A stretch of DNA of 30,465 nt, from assembly GCA_001970855.1 (NCBI GenBank), contig LSSN01001438.1, positions 1-30,465 of the forward strand. The letters are read 5' to 3'. The position numbers and the translations under genes are program-made. Below the pieces are notes generated by a model. It was not told the DNA's origin. It ran no database searches and saw only the letters and a program-made list of their open reading frames with translations. Below are positions 22,621 through 30,465 of the stretch, in pieces (the stretch's first letter is position 1; the number at the start of each line of letters is the position of its first letter). The DNA comes from Smittium culicis. Lineage: Eukaryota > Kickxellomycota > Harpellomycetes > Harpellales > Legeriomycetaceae.

Positions 22621-22818
22621 TTAACCCTTTCCAGGACCAACTCTATTAAACATTTTTAAAATCATAATTGGACAAGTCTATTCTAAATCATTTTTATTGG
22701 TCATACTTATTACAAAAAGCCAATAATCAATTAGTATAATAAATTGATTCATTAGTTTTTCTTTTGGTTGGATAATTTTGGTAGTTCAAAAAAAGTCAGC
22801 AGCCAATGAAAAGGTTAG
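22621..22818 (-). mobile_element. piggyBac-like MITE, copy B (degenerate, inverted)
   Basis: Reading the minus strand, this 198 bp unit follows copy A (18868-19066) in the same order. It has a decayed end, CTAACCTTTTCATTGG, then the identical 31 bp block beginning TTTTTTGAACTACC. A central partial inverted repeat with ATTGG/CCAAT follows, then AATTATGAT, and finally GGAAAGGGTTAA at the outer end. TTAA is intact at 22621-22624 and decayed to TTAG at 22815-22818. The copy is clearly older than copy A or mutated faster. It lies in the opposite orientation to A and about 90 bp from the DIRS element. Confidence 0.65.
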
Positions 22819-22905
22819 AGAATTGATTTAGTTTTCGCTCAGTTTTTTTTGCTGCAATAACCTGGTAAAAATAAAATACATATTCAAATCCAAATATAAC
22901 TGTGC

Positions 22906-23090
22906 CAGCATTAATATATTATACTTCAGAAAGTAGTCATATTAAGTGTTACCATATTATTGGATAATACTAAACCGAAAATTACAAACCAATAAAATAA
23001 GTGAAATAAAATGAATTAATAAAATTTTAAATAGCATATAATGTAAAGCACACGATTGTGTTATCCTTATCATCTTTTCTTTCGCAAAGG
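22906..23090 (+). repeat. DIRS left inverted terminal repeat
   Basis: It pairs with the right ITR (27057-27251) in inverse orientation. Shared landmarks on this strand are ATATTAAGTGTTACCAT, TTATTGGATAATACTAAAC, AACCAATAAAATAAG, GCATATAATGTAAAG and GTGTTATCCTTATCAT. The outermost 40 bp are repeated in the ICR. Confidence 0.85.
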
Positions 23091-23175
23091 TACTCTACCA
23101 GCATAAAGATTTTTCAACTTTAAAAATTTTTATACTTAAAAATATATAAAACTTATTCCTTCAAACTACCAAGTG

Positions 23176-24069
23176 ATGGACCAAATATCAGAAGCTCAAA
23201 ATACCGGAAGTCAATAACAACTCAGGGTACTGACTGAGATGTTGCAACAACTATTACGTGAAAAGGAGCGTAACCAAAAACAATAGTACCCCTAAGTTTC
23301 AGCAGTGATACCTGTTACTGACTTGACGGTTCATCCGGAGCTTGCCGTAGCGCTTCCATCGATTAAAGAAGACTTTTCCGATCGCAGTTAACCGAAGAAG
23401 AACGCAAGATTGAAATACATTCTTGCACAAAGGCTAGTTCTATGAACTATATCCCACCACCTCTGAACGATACAGCATCCATCACGGTGAATAAAGCCGA
23501 ATCCGCTCTCTATGGAATTCAATTGACCTTTGCACAAGCTACTAGGCCCGTCGAATATTACGTTCGCCGAAGGATTCAAGAAAGTCCTGGAATCGATATC
23601 AGAGAGGATCATGAAGCTCTATTATCCAGTACTATGAAGTTACTGTTGTCTGTCATAGCTTCTATTGTGACTTAAGCTAGGATAGATAACCTACACAAGG
23701 GACTGGAGCTTCCAGGAAAACCGAGGCAACTCATAGAGACAAAGATCAAGCCTCTAATGAACCATGAGGCTTTGGACGCCCTCATAGCCAAATAAGCCTT
23801 CGATGAAGCGCCATAGAATTCATCCCTTTATTAGCGCCAACAGAATACAACCTCAAAATACTCGTAGAGCAGCAAATCTGTTACGACGCCAAGAACCTCG
23901 ACTAAAACTTCCGCTGAAGCCGTCTCAAGCAAGACCACCGAACGCCAACCAAATTTTCGTGGAAGATGCCGCTGCGGCACGAGGGAATCTCAATAGAGAC
24001 TTAGAACAGCCTTCCAGTAGGGGGGCGCCTTGCTATGTTCAAATCTGCTCGATCAAAACTGACATATAG
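23176..24069 (+). pseudogene. DIRS Gag-like ORF, broken
   Basis: It opens with ATG at 23176 (MDQISEAQNTGSQ), then stops at 23215 (TAA), 23284 (TAG) and 23293 (TAA). A frame slip near 23385 restores a frame that runs through SSMNYIPPPLNDTAS and LYGIQLTFAQATRPV to a TAA at 23673. Further stops and shifts follow, ending in an Arg/Gln/Pro-rich basic tail around 23800-24060. The stops are mostly CAA-to-TAA or CAG-to-TAG type changes. The N-terminal part is helical with a Leu/Gln-rich, possibly coiled-coil stretch. The call rests on position upstream of the RT and the basic tail; Gag proteins of DIRS elements are poorly conserved. Confidence 0.65.
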
Positions 24070-24136
24070 TCGATAGGTTCGCAACATAGTAGAGAGGGGA
24101 TTCTGAATCCCCTTAAATAACCCCCACTTTCCTACT

Positions 24137-24177
24137 CCCGTTTCAAAAGGTGCCTAAATGGCACCTTTTGAAACGGG
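24137..24177. repeat. Perfect 18 bp hairpin inside the DIRS element
   Basis: The arms CCCGTTTCAAAAGGTGCC (24137-24154) and GGCACCTTTTGAAACGGG (24160-24177) are exact complements around a 5 nt loop, TAAAT. It sits between the Gag-like and RT regions, in a stretch where no coding frame is readable. It remains perfect although the element around it is decayed. Confidence 0.9.
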
Positions 24178-24199
24178 TGGCACTTTGTGTTGACCCGAA

Positions 24200-25720
24200 G
24201 GGTTTGCGCCAAGTGTGACGCTATCAAATTCCACTTCTGAAGTTTCACACGCATTGGTACAAGAGGGAATTGATCCGGGAGTCCAACAAAGTTTTGACGG
24301 ACGAAGTGGTCTCATTCCTATCCAAGAAAGTCATCGAGGAGATACAGACCAAGGATCCTGGCTTTTACAGCCAGATCTTCTAATATCCAACAAGACTGGG
24401 AGACTACGTCCTATAATAGACCTCAGCATTCTGAACCAGCACGCCGAGGAACAGAATTTCAAGATGTAAACTTTAAATGCCATCTTTAGAATGATTCGAC
24501 GCAAGGATTATCTGACGTCATTGAACCTTCAGAACGCATTCATCCACATCTTAATTCGCAAGATGTGTAGAAAATATCTTTGCTTCCACTGGAATTGTCG
24601 CTATGTCCAATTTTGCGTGCTAACATTCGTGCTGTCGTTGAGTCCGCTGATATTTACCAAGATACTATGGTCAGGTCAAATGGGATTAGAGTAGCACCCT
24701 ACTTGGAAGATCTGATAATAATAGGTGAAAGCAAAATAGTGCACCAAAAAATCACAAGATTAATCTACTCCAAGCTATCTGAGCTTGGATTCAAAATCAA
24801 CGACGAGAAATTGTTTTTATTCCCATTCCAATCGATAAAACATCTGTGAATGGTGATAAACACCAGGGAAATGACACTAAAAGTTCCACCAATCATGATT
24901 CTAGACCTTCGACGAGACGCCAAAAAATTACTGATTGCTGGACAAACGGCATTGATATTTCTGGCGAACTTCATAGGAATAGCTCAATCGATGTCGATTG
25001 CTCTGATACCCGAACGCCTTATGCTCCACATACTTCTAGAGCTCAATAATCACTCCCTGTTGAAAATTAATTCATGGACGTCGGTGGTAATTTTGACAAA
25101 ATCTGCCATTCAGAACCTGTTTTTCTGGAAGAACAAGTTGATGCCATGGAACAGGCTCTCATTCTTGCCTGAAACACTCGAATTGGAAGTTTCACAGATT
25201 TCAGCGACACATCATGGGGAATAGTAGCGGGAACTCTCACGTACTCGGTGATATGAAGTAGAGCAGAGACGAAGATGCATATCAACGCAAAAGAACTGAT
25301 CACAGTATTTTATGCACTCAGGCTGAAGAATGTGGTGGGCCGCTCGGTGTTAGTCTACTCAGACAACACGATCACGCTAGCAAATGTAAGGAATTTTGCA
25401 GGAACGACTTTCCCAGAATTGCTCAGCATAGCAGAAAAAATATGGGATCACTGCCTGAAAACGAATACAAGACCCCAAGTTACATATATCGCCTCAGTGC
25501 ATAATCCATTAGATGCTCCGAGCAGATTAACCCCTCAAACCGAATGGTCTCTTTCACAAGAGACATTCAACACTCTGAATTCAATGCACGGCCAACGCAA
25601 TGTGGACTTGTTCGAATCCCAAATCAACAGGAAGGTTGAAGCTACTTCAGTTGGTTCCGAGATATGAAGGCATTAGGCCAGAGCGCACAAAGCTACAACT
25701 GGTCATAATTCAAAAACCCT
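24200..25720 (+). pseudogene. DIRS reverse transcriptase-RNase H, broken
   Basis: Fragments in several frames give a DIRS-type RT followed by RNase H. RT landmarks are KKVIEEIQTKDPGFYSQIF (about 24325-24390), NKTGRLRPIIDLSILNQH (about 24390-24445), RRKDYLTSLNLQNAFIHIL (about 24497-24555) and VAPYLEDLIIIGES (about 24690-24735). The catalytic YLDD box reads YLED. RNase H landmarks are INAKELITVFYALRL (about 25280-25325), VYSDNTITLANV (about 25350-25390) and VHNPLDAPSRLTPQ (about 25497-25535). They are followed by the DIRS-typical DLFESQINRKVE segment near 25605-25640. Stops occur at 24466 and 24847, among others. At least five frame changes are needed to follow the protein, so no product is expected. 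Confidence 0.88.
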
Positions 25721-25899
25721 TTCTTCTGCCCACTGTAGAACCTAATATCTCAAATAGTACAGAATTTCAGATGATACCGAGTAATAATGACTATGTTAAC
25801 GCCAATTTGGAATCCAGCGATCTGTTTTTCAGACCTCATCGCCCTGTCAACCTCACAACCACTCCTCCTGCAAGCAACGACGATCATACCAGATCAAAA

Positions 25900-26882
25900 A
25901 AGCGGAAAGTATTCGTTCTTGACAAACAAGTACTGGAGCTTGATATATGGAGGATCAGTGGCGTCTCCTCAAAGCCCAATATCTCAGAAATTACGCTATT
26001 GACTGTTTCATTTCAAAAAAACGACGTTTCCGACGTCGATCGAGATACATATCTGTCCAACAGCGCTTTTTAGACCGGCGAATATCAAACGAGATAAACT
26101 CTGAGATATCAGCTCTGCAGATTATCATCTTTCTAGCGGAGATTTATAGCCTAAATAAACTAAGATTAGGTTCAATTAAAGTCTACAAATCTGCGCTGAT
26201 GAAACTAACGCCGAACCCTAAAGATTATGAAAATCACCTAATTTTTTCTGAATTTACAAGAACATTGAATGATTCATCGATTAAACCATGTGTCAGACCA
26301 ATTATCGAAATTTCCCCTGTGCTAAAATTTTTCAAGGAACGGAGTCCTACTCCCGAACCCTCCGTTAAGAATCCAACATTCAAGTTAAGTTGGATTCAGG
26401 CCGTAACCGGTTTTTTGAGAGCCAGCGACATACTTCAAATAGATGATTGATGCAGTTGCATAGTCCAAGATATACTAAATTTAGATATTGTAGCTCCAAA
26501 AGAAAAACAATCTGACAGACCGATTGAAAAGCCTCGACAAATATCCGAACACACAGACCCAATCTTTTGTTCGGTTTTGGCGTACGCAATATAAAAAGAA
26601 AATTTTGTTTCCACTCTCGCCCAACACCACATACTAACAACAGCAAATGGTTAGTAAATCAACTCCTAATATTTATAAATGACAAATCGAGGTCTTTATC
26701 TGTCGATAGTATTTCTAGGAATATTCCATCGATTTCAGACCTAATAAGCCGCGAAACCGACACACTAATACCGAAGGGCAGAGATATCAGAGAAAAGCTT
26801 GCGGCTAAAAATGGGTTTCCATCAGATGAAATAGTCTCACACGCATTCTAGACGGACTATTCTATCTTCGATACTTATTATT
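25900..26882 (+). pseudogene. DIRS tyrosine recombinase, broken
   Basis: The C-terminal gene of the element, a lambda-integrase-type recombinase that would insert the circular DNA copy. The frame from 25947 carries an N-terminal SAM-like core-binding stretch (SALQIIIFLAEIYSL and following) and reaches the first catalytic block GFLRASDILQI at about 26412-26445, with its Arg. A TGA at 26447 and a frame shift follow. The C-terminal block is in the frame ending at 26851: IPKGRDIREKLAAKNGFPSD then a TAG, and just beyond, YSIFDTYY (26856-26881), which holds the likely nucleophile Tyr. The TAG at 26849 and the TGA after TYY (26882) fit G-to-A and C-to-T changes at Trp and Arg codons. Confidence 0.8.
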
Positions 26883-26937
26883 GACTAACAAGAAATTCAT
26901 CAAATAACTTGACTGAGTCGATATTAAATCTATAGTA

Positions 26938-27035
26938 ACTTAATATGTCTCCTCTTCAAGTATAATGTTAGAATTAATCGATCTCTTAGAGCGAAGATTA
27001 ATGCATATTATACGAGGAGAAGAGACATATTAAGT
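26938..27035. repeat. DIRS internal complementary region (ICR), imperfect palindrome
   Basis: The left half (26938-26993) is a diverged direct copy of the outer part of the right ITR (about 27197-27251), sharing ACTTAATAT.TCTCCTCT, GAATTAAT and AGAGC. The right half (about 26994-27035) copies the outer end of the left ITR (about 22906-22948), sharing ATTAAT, TATTATAC and CATATTAAGT. The two halves also fold on each other: ACTTAATATGTCTC pairs with GAGACATATTAAGT. The centre (around AGAGCGAAG) represents the joined element ends, as in a circle junction. Confidence 0.8.
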
Positions 27036-27056
27036 CCTGCTCCTCCGTTCCCATTT

Positions 27057-27251
27057 AACTTTGTCGAAAAATGATAAGGATAACACAATCTTGTACTTTA
27101 CATTATATGCCATAAAAAATTTTTATTAATTAACCTATTTTCGCTTATTTTATTGGTTTTTAATTTTTGTTTAGTATTATCCAATAAGATGGTAACACTT
27201 AATATTTCTCCTCTACTCATTTAATATGAATTAATATTCTCTATAAAGAGC
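27057..27251 (-). repeat. DIRS right inverted terminal repeat
   Basis: The reverse complement of the left ITR with moderate divergence. The blocks GATAAGGATAACAC, CTTTACATTATATGC, TTATTGGTTTTTAATTTT and ATGGTAACACTTAATAT match. The outer end, from TTCTCCTCTACTC to AAAGAGC at 27251, has its partner in the ICR. Confidence 0.85.
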
Positions 27252-28960
27252 TCAATTAATTCTAACAAAACAACATTACTTCTAAAAAATAAGTAGTTTT
27301 TCAAGTAACGAAATATTTACAATAAGTATATCAATAATTGGTTCCAAGTATTTCAAGTATGCTTTTGATCAGAGGGGGGGAGTTAAAGTATTTTAAGATT
27401 TATTCATTGTGATTAAAACTTTAGCTTTGTTGATACAAGTTTTGTTTTAATTCCTTATAAAGTATTTTATTAGATAAACACAAATTTTTAGCATTTTTTA
27501 GTTGCTAGTTTTAAGGTTCATATATAATTTTTATTATTATTCAACGATATTATTTCTTTTATATAAATTAGATTACTAACCAATTGAATCAATTATAAAC
27601 TACCCAGAAAAAAATTATGGCTAAATTTTAAGATAGAATTAATATTCTTGGTACCTAGCTTATATACTCTATTCATTTTAAATTCTCTTGCTTTTTATTT
27701 TAAGGATTGATTTCTAAATTTAAGGTTCAAAATTTAATCTTTTTTAATCTATTTTCTTCAGACTGGTTTAATAAAAATTCAACTTGATTTCATTCAAAAA
27801 AATAAAAAAAATCTAAGAGTTTATTCTTTTCAAATCGTTTTTTCTTATTACTCGTTTTTGTAAATATAGTGTAAAAGTATTAATCGAACTATATTTATTT
27901 CCCAATTTTATAACTCAAAGTTTAGAAATATTATCATTTTCAACAAGTCTTAGAATAATTCTATTACATAACTTCAAATAAAAAATTTTTAAATAGATTA
28001 AGTTAGCAATATTAATAATAATTTATCCTCTAATAAACTTATAGTCTTGTAAATATACCTTCATATTAAATATGTGTAGTTTTAACTCTTCCAACGATCA
28101 ATACTTGATATAAATAATTTCATTTTTTTAATGAGAATTTTTAATGTATTACTAAAATATTTTAATTTTTAAATGTAAATAAAAGGAAAAGTAAAAGTAA
28201 AAGTGCCATATTAAATTGTATCAAGTTAGTTGAATTTAATTTATCTCAAATCGCCTGGTTCAATAAAAACCCACACGTTTCTTATTTGAAGCCAGGTTAT
28301 ATTGAAATTATATGAGCGAGTATGTTAAAAATTGTTGTTCTATTAAGTCTTCTATCATTATTTTCCACCTTTCGAAAAGATTATTTGAGTTTAGTCTAAT
28401 ATTTGATGACTAAAATTTTACTCTAGCTCTGTGAATGTTCCATATTACTAGTTAATGAGTTCTTTTAACGTTTGAAAATTTGTTTTTAAACATATATAAG
28501 TCATTATAGATCTGAATATTTAGATCAATGTTTTATGTTGCTATATTAGACTGAAACACCTAAGATTCAATCACCTAACTGGTGTATATACCAAAGTAGC
28601 ATTTGATATATAAATAAGATTACAGCGATCGTTAATCTAGCAAACGCCTTTCTTCCTCTTATGTTTTTTGGTGTTGTACTTATAATAGAATAGCTGCGAA
28701 TATAATTATTTATTCTTATATTATCATTTTATAAATTTTTAGATACTAAAATTTCTATATTGAAAGTGGAATCAACAAAAGTGAATCCGCATTCTATTTT
28801 AGCTTAAATAAAACCACGTAAAATAATATATATAAAAGATAATTAATCTTTATATACAACATAACCAAAAGGCTATTCTGTAAGACATCTTTTCTTTCAG
28901 ATCTTAGACACTATACGGTAAATAACGTTGTATTGGCCATTATAAAACAGCTATTTTTTT
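27252..28960. other. AT-rich intergenic region, no gene seen
   Basis: About 1.7 kb of AT-rich DNA with stops in all frames. The only structure noted is an imperfect inverted repeat at about 28255-28297, with arms CCTGGTTCAATA and TATTTGAAGCCAGG. Confidence 0.6.
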
Positions 28961-29447
28961 TTATTTTTCATTTATAAATTTTATAGCTAGCTCCCAAAAT
29001 TTTTTTATTCTTGGGCAATCGACATACACATGATTTGTGTTTTCTGCTCCATTATTACAATGGGTGCAATCATATTTGTTTTTATTTTCTGTAAACCATG
29101 AGTTAAGTTTTTGTGCGTTAATAGTAGTCCCACTATAAAGTAGCCATAGGTGACTTATTATTTTTGTGTCTATTTTTAGTTGATTTATGTTTTTGAAGTT
29201 AAAATTAAAAGAGTTAGCTGATATTCTCCTGTTCTTTCCAGGCTATCTTTGAGACTGCCTCTTGGATATCTTTTTTCGGGAAGCCGCCATTGTGCGGTGA
29301 ACTTCTCCTGTCCATACCGTGCTCATACTCTTCATCAGAACGCATAGAAGTAGAGGTGGGTGGGTGTGTTTGATTATCATAATCTTCTTCATAACGCGAC
29401 CCACGTTGGGAGGGGGTGCATGAAGGAAGAATATTGTTGATTTTCAT
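28961..29447 (-). pseudogene. LINE reverse-transcriptase C-terminal zinc-binding (zf-RVT) remnant
   Basis: On the minus strand the frame ending in TAA at 28961-28963 reads KIISHLWLLYSGTTINAQKL then NSWF, and a zinc knuckle CTHCNNGAENTNHVYVDC (Cys-x2-Cys-x8-His-x4-Cys). It closes with KFWELAIKFINEK. This is the zf-RVT domain found after the RT in non-LTR retrotransposons. The frame can be followed up to about 29236, where a TAG stands. There the overlapping frame from ATG 29447 (77 aa, ending EAVSKIAWKEQENIS) may be the upstream part, joined by one frameshift. The polymerase domain is absent, so this is a truncated fragment. The 77 aa part alone (rich in Ser, Arg, Asp and Glu) is not recognised. 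Confidence 0.7.
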
Positions 29448-29740
29448 TTCTACCAGTATGGATGATAGTCAAAGAGCTTGTGACTGTTAGGCACAGAAAG
29501 TAATTGAAGTTTGATGGTTTTTTGGTAAGCGCTACTTAGGATAGTATATAGGTTGATAATTTAATAAGAATTAAATCCTGTAAAAACAAGAGAACAAAAA
29601 AAAATGAGGATTTAGAGTTTATTTGATAATAACTATAAGCGCAGAGTCTTAATAGAAGTACTTGGTAAATTTTTATTTTCGGTATATAAGGCGTATATAA
29701 GCACCCGTGTAGAAAATGACCAGAAAAATAAAAAACTAAA

Positions 29741-29800
29741 AAAAAAAAAACGTAAGAGTCCTACCCAGGTCCTGGTCAGACCCAGCCCTTTTATAATGGC
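29741..29800 (+). other. Poly-A tract followed by a GC-rich stretch
   Basis: An A run ending at 29750 is followed abruptly by GC-richer DNA containing CCAGGTCCTGG (a palindrome with one central base). The shift could mark the end of an inserted sequence, but no second boundary or target duplication was found. Confidence 0.35.
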
Positions 29801-30094
29801 GTTCACAATTAAAAAAAATAATAGTAATAGTTGTGAAATAATAATGACTAGAAAATATTTTTTCTGCTGGAAGTTGTAGGAGTCTTAGTTAGGATACAGT
29901 AAGTAAGTGGTATAGTGTCAGTTTATAGCAAGGTTAAGTATTGTCTCCATTTAATTTCGACCAATTAACTATGGCTAGATTGATGGATGATTGGATTTTT
30001 CTCTTATTCGTATACGAATCAAATTTACTTTAACCATTAATATTAATATCCAACTACCAATAAGGAACATCTTTGATATACACAGATACTTCAA

Positions 30095-30354
30095 GGCCTA
30101 GCGTCATCGCTCATGGATTGGTCAGCGTCGCTCCTCAGGTCTTTTCCTGCACGCAGGCGACTCCCCGATCTGATCTACTGCTTCTTTAACTTACTCTGCT
30201 AACTTTAACACTGTTGGCTCAAATATACGTTGCGTGAGATGGAAGATCGTGATACTAGACAGGTAGCTTGCGCTACCCCAGGCCATCTCCGCTTCAACCC
30301 CACTCAAAAGCCTATAGGAACTCAACTCTGCTATACCCTTACACACCCCTCATA
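30095..30354 (-). pseudogene. GC-richer decayed coding remnant near the right edge
   Basis: The base composition rises sharply above that of the surroundings. One minus-strand frame is protein-like: ELSSYRLLSGVEAEMAWGSA, SYLSSITIFHLTQRIFEP and VKEAVDQIGESPACRKRPEE. It is interrupted by TGA (near 30352), TAA (near 30193), two TGA (near 30133 and 30118) and TAG (near 30112). Most of these stops are one C-to-T step from Gln or Arg codons, the same decay style as the fragment at 8822-9066. I do not recognise the family; a retroelement ORF is plausible. The segment also contains GGTAGC/GCTACC, a hairpin whose loop is GCAA on the minus strand (30261-30276). Confidence 0.4.
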
Positions 30355-30465
30355 GTAGGAATTTCTTCGCCGAAGTGATATTATAATTATTTGGCTTTAG
30401 CAAAAATTTTCCATATACAATAGATAATCTCCCACACCTCTCTTACTCCTAAACTTTATTAAAAT

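Larger units (their letters stand above)
22906..27251 (+). mobile_element. DIRS-1-like tyrosine-recombinase retrotransposon, full length but inactive
   Basis: A roughly 4.35 kb element with the complete DIRS plan. It has inverted terminal repeats (22906-23090 and 27057-27251), a Gag-like region, RT plus RNase H, and a tyrosine recombinase. Just inside the right ITR is an internal complementary region (26938-27035) made of copies of both outer ends. No DNA-methylase domain was recognised. All reading frames are broken by stops and frameshifts, and the RT active site reads YLED. DIRS elements integrate through a circular DNA intermediate without an integrase. The ends are set by matching the ITRs to the ICR and are good to a few bases. 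Confidence 0.87.

Noticed and set aside
22444..22659. A 71-codon plus-strand open frame between the acyltransferase and the DIRS element
   Set aside because: It has no recognisable motif and runs into the end of MITE copy B (22621), which supplies its last codons. Probably chance.
28255..28297. Imperfect inverted repeat CCTGGTTCAATA / TATTTGAAGCCAGG
   Set aside because: It is an isolated hairpin in AT-rich DNA with a B-box-like GGTTCAA but no other Pol III signals. Kept only as a note in the intergenic entry.
1..30465. CRISPR array, bacterial operon or defence island
   Set aside because: There are no regularly spaced repeats, and the genes are spliced and eukaryotic in type.

Overview
The window looks like nuclear DNA from a small-intron, very AT-rich fungus. 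The evidence is spliced genes with 77-180 bp GT-AG introns, typical fungal housekeeping proteins, long AT-rich gene deserts, and decayed fungal-type retroelements (a DIRS-like tyrosine-recombinase element and a LINE remnant). The insect-style secreted serine protease, the AT bias and the DIRS element make an early-diverging, insect-associated fungus (for example Harpellales/Kickxellomycotina) my best guess. That is inference from family knowledge, not a database match.

Layout: (1) 21-920, minus: an intronless, secreted trypsin-fold protease with an intact catalytic triad but Gly instead of Asp at the S1 base. (2) 921-5705: a 4.8 kb AT-rich desert. (3) 5706-6992, plus: an intronless PLP enzyme of the isopenicillin-N-epimerase/Egt2-like class V aminotransferase group. 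(4) 6993-10360: a desert holding one decayed coding remnant (8822-9066). (5) 10361-12436, plus: a seven-exon N-myristoyltransferase, convergent with (6) 13420-15770, minus: a four-exon GTPBP1/2-type GTPase. (7) 15771-19584: a desert ending in a roughly 199 bp TTAA-flanked MITE (18868-19066). (8) 19585-20718, plus: a three-exon LYAR-type zinc-finger protein, convergent with (9) 20916-22311, minus: a four-exon LOA1/Vps66-like lysophospholipid acyltransferase. Both of these genes start with micro-exons that simple ORF calling misses. A second, more decayed and inverted MITE copy lies at 22621-22818. (10) 22906-27251: a complete-length but inactivated DIRS-1-like retrotransposon, with inverted terminal repeats, an internal complementary region, and Gag, RT-RNase H and tyrosine-recombinase remnants. 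(11) 27252-30465: AT-rich DNA with a LINE zinc-binding-domain remnant (28961-29447, minus) and a GC-richer decayed coding remnant near the right edge.

The host genes do not form one pathway. Myristoylation, ergothioneine or sulfur-type PLP chemistry, translational GTPase activity, nucleolar ribosome biogenesis and lipid-droplet/phosphatidate synthesis are separate housekeeping functions. No operon-like or defence-like system is visible. The most notable structural signals are the pair of inverted piggyBac-like MITEs bracketing the LYAR-LOA1 gene pair and the fully legible terminal architecture (ITRs plus ICR) of the DIRS element. The exon maps of the four spliced genes were read by hand from splice sites, frame continuity and family motifs.
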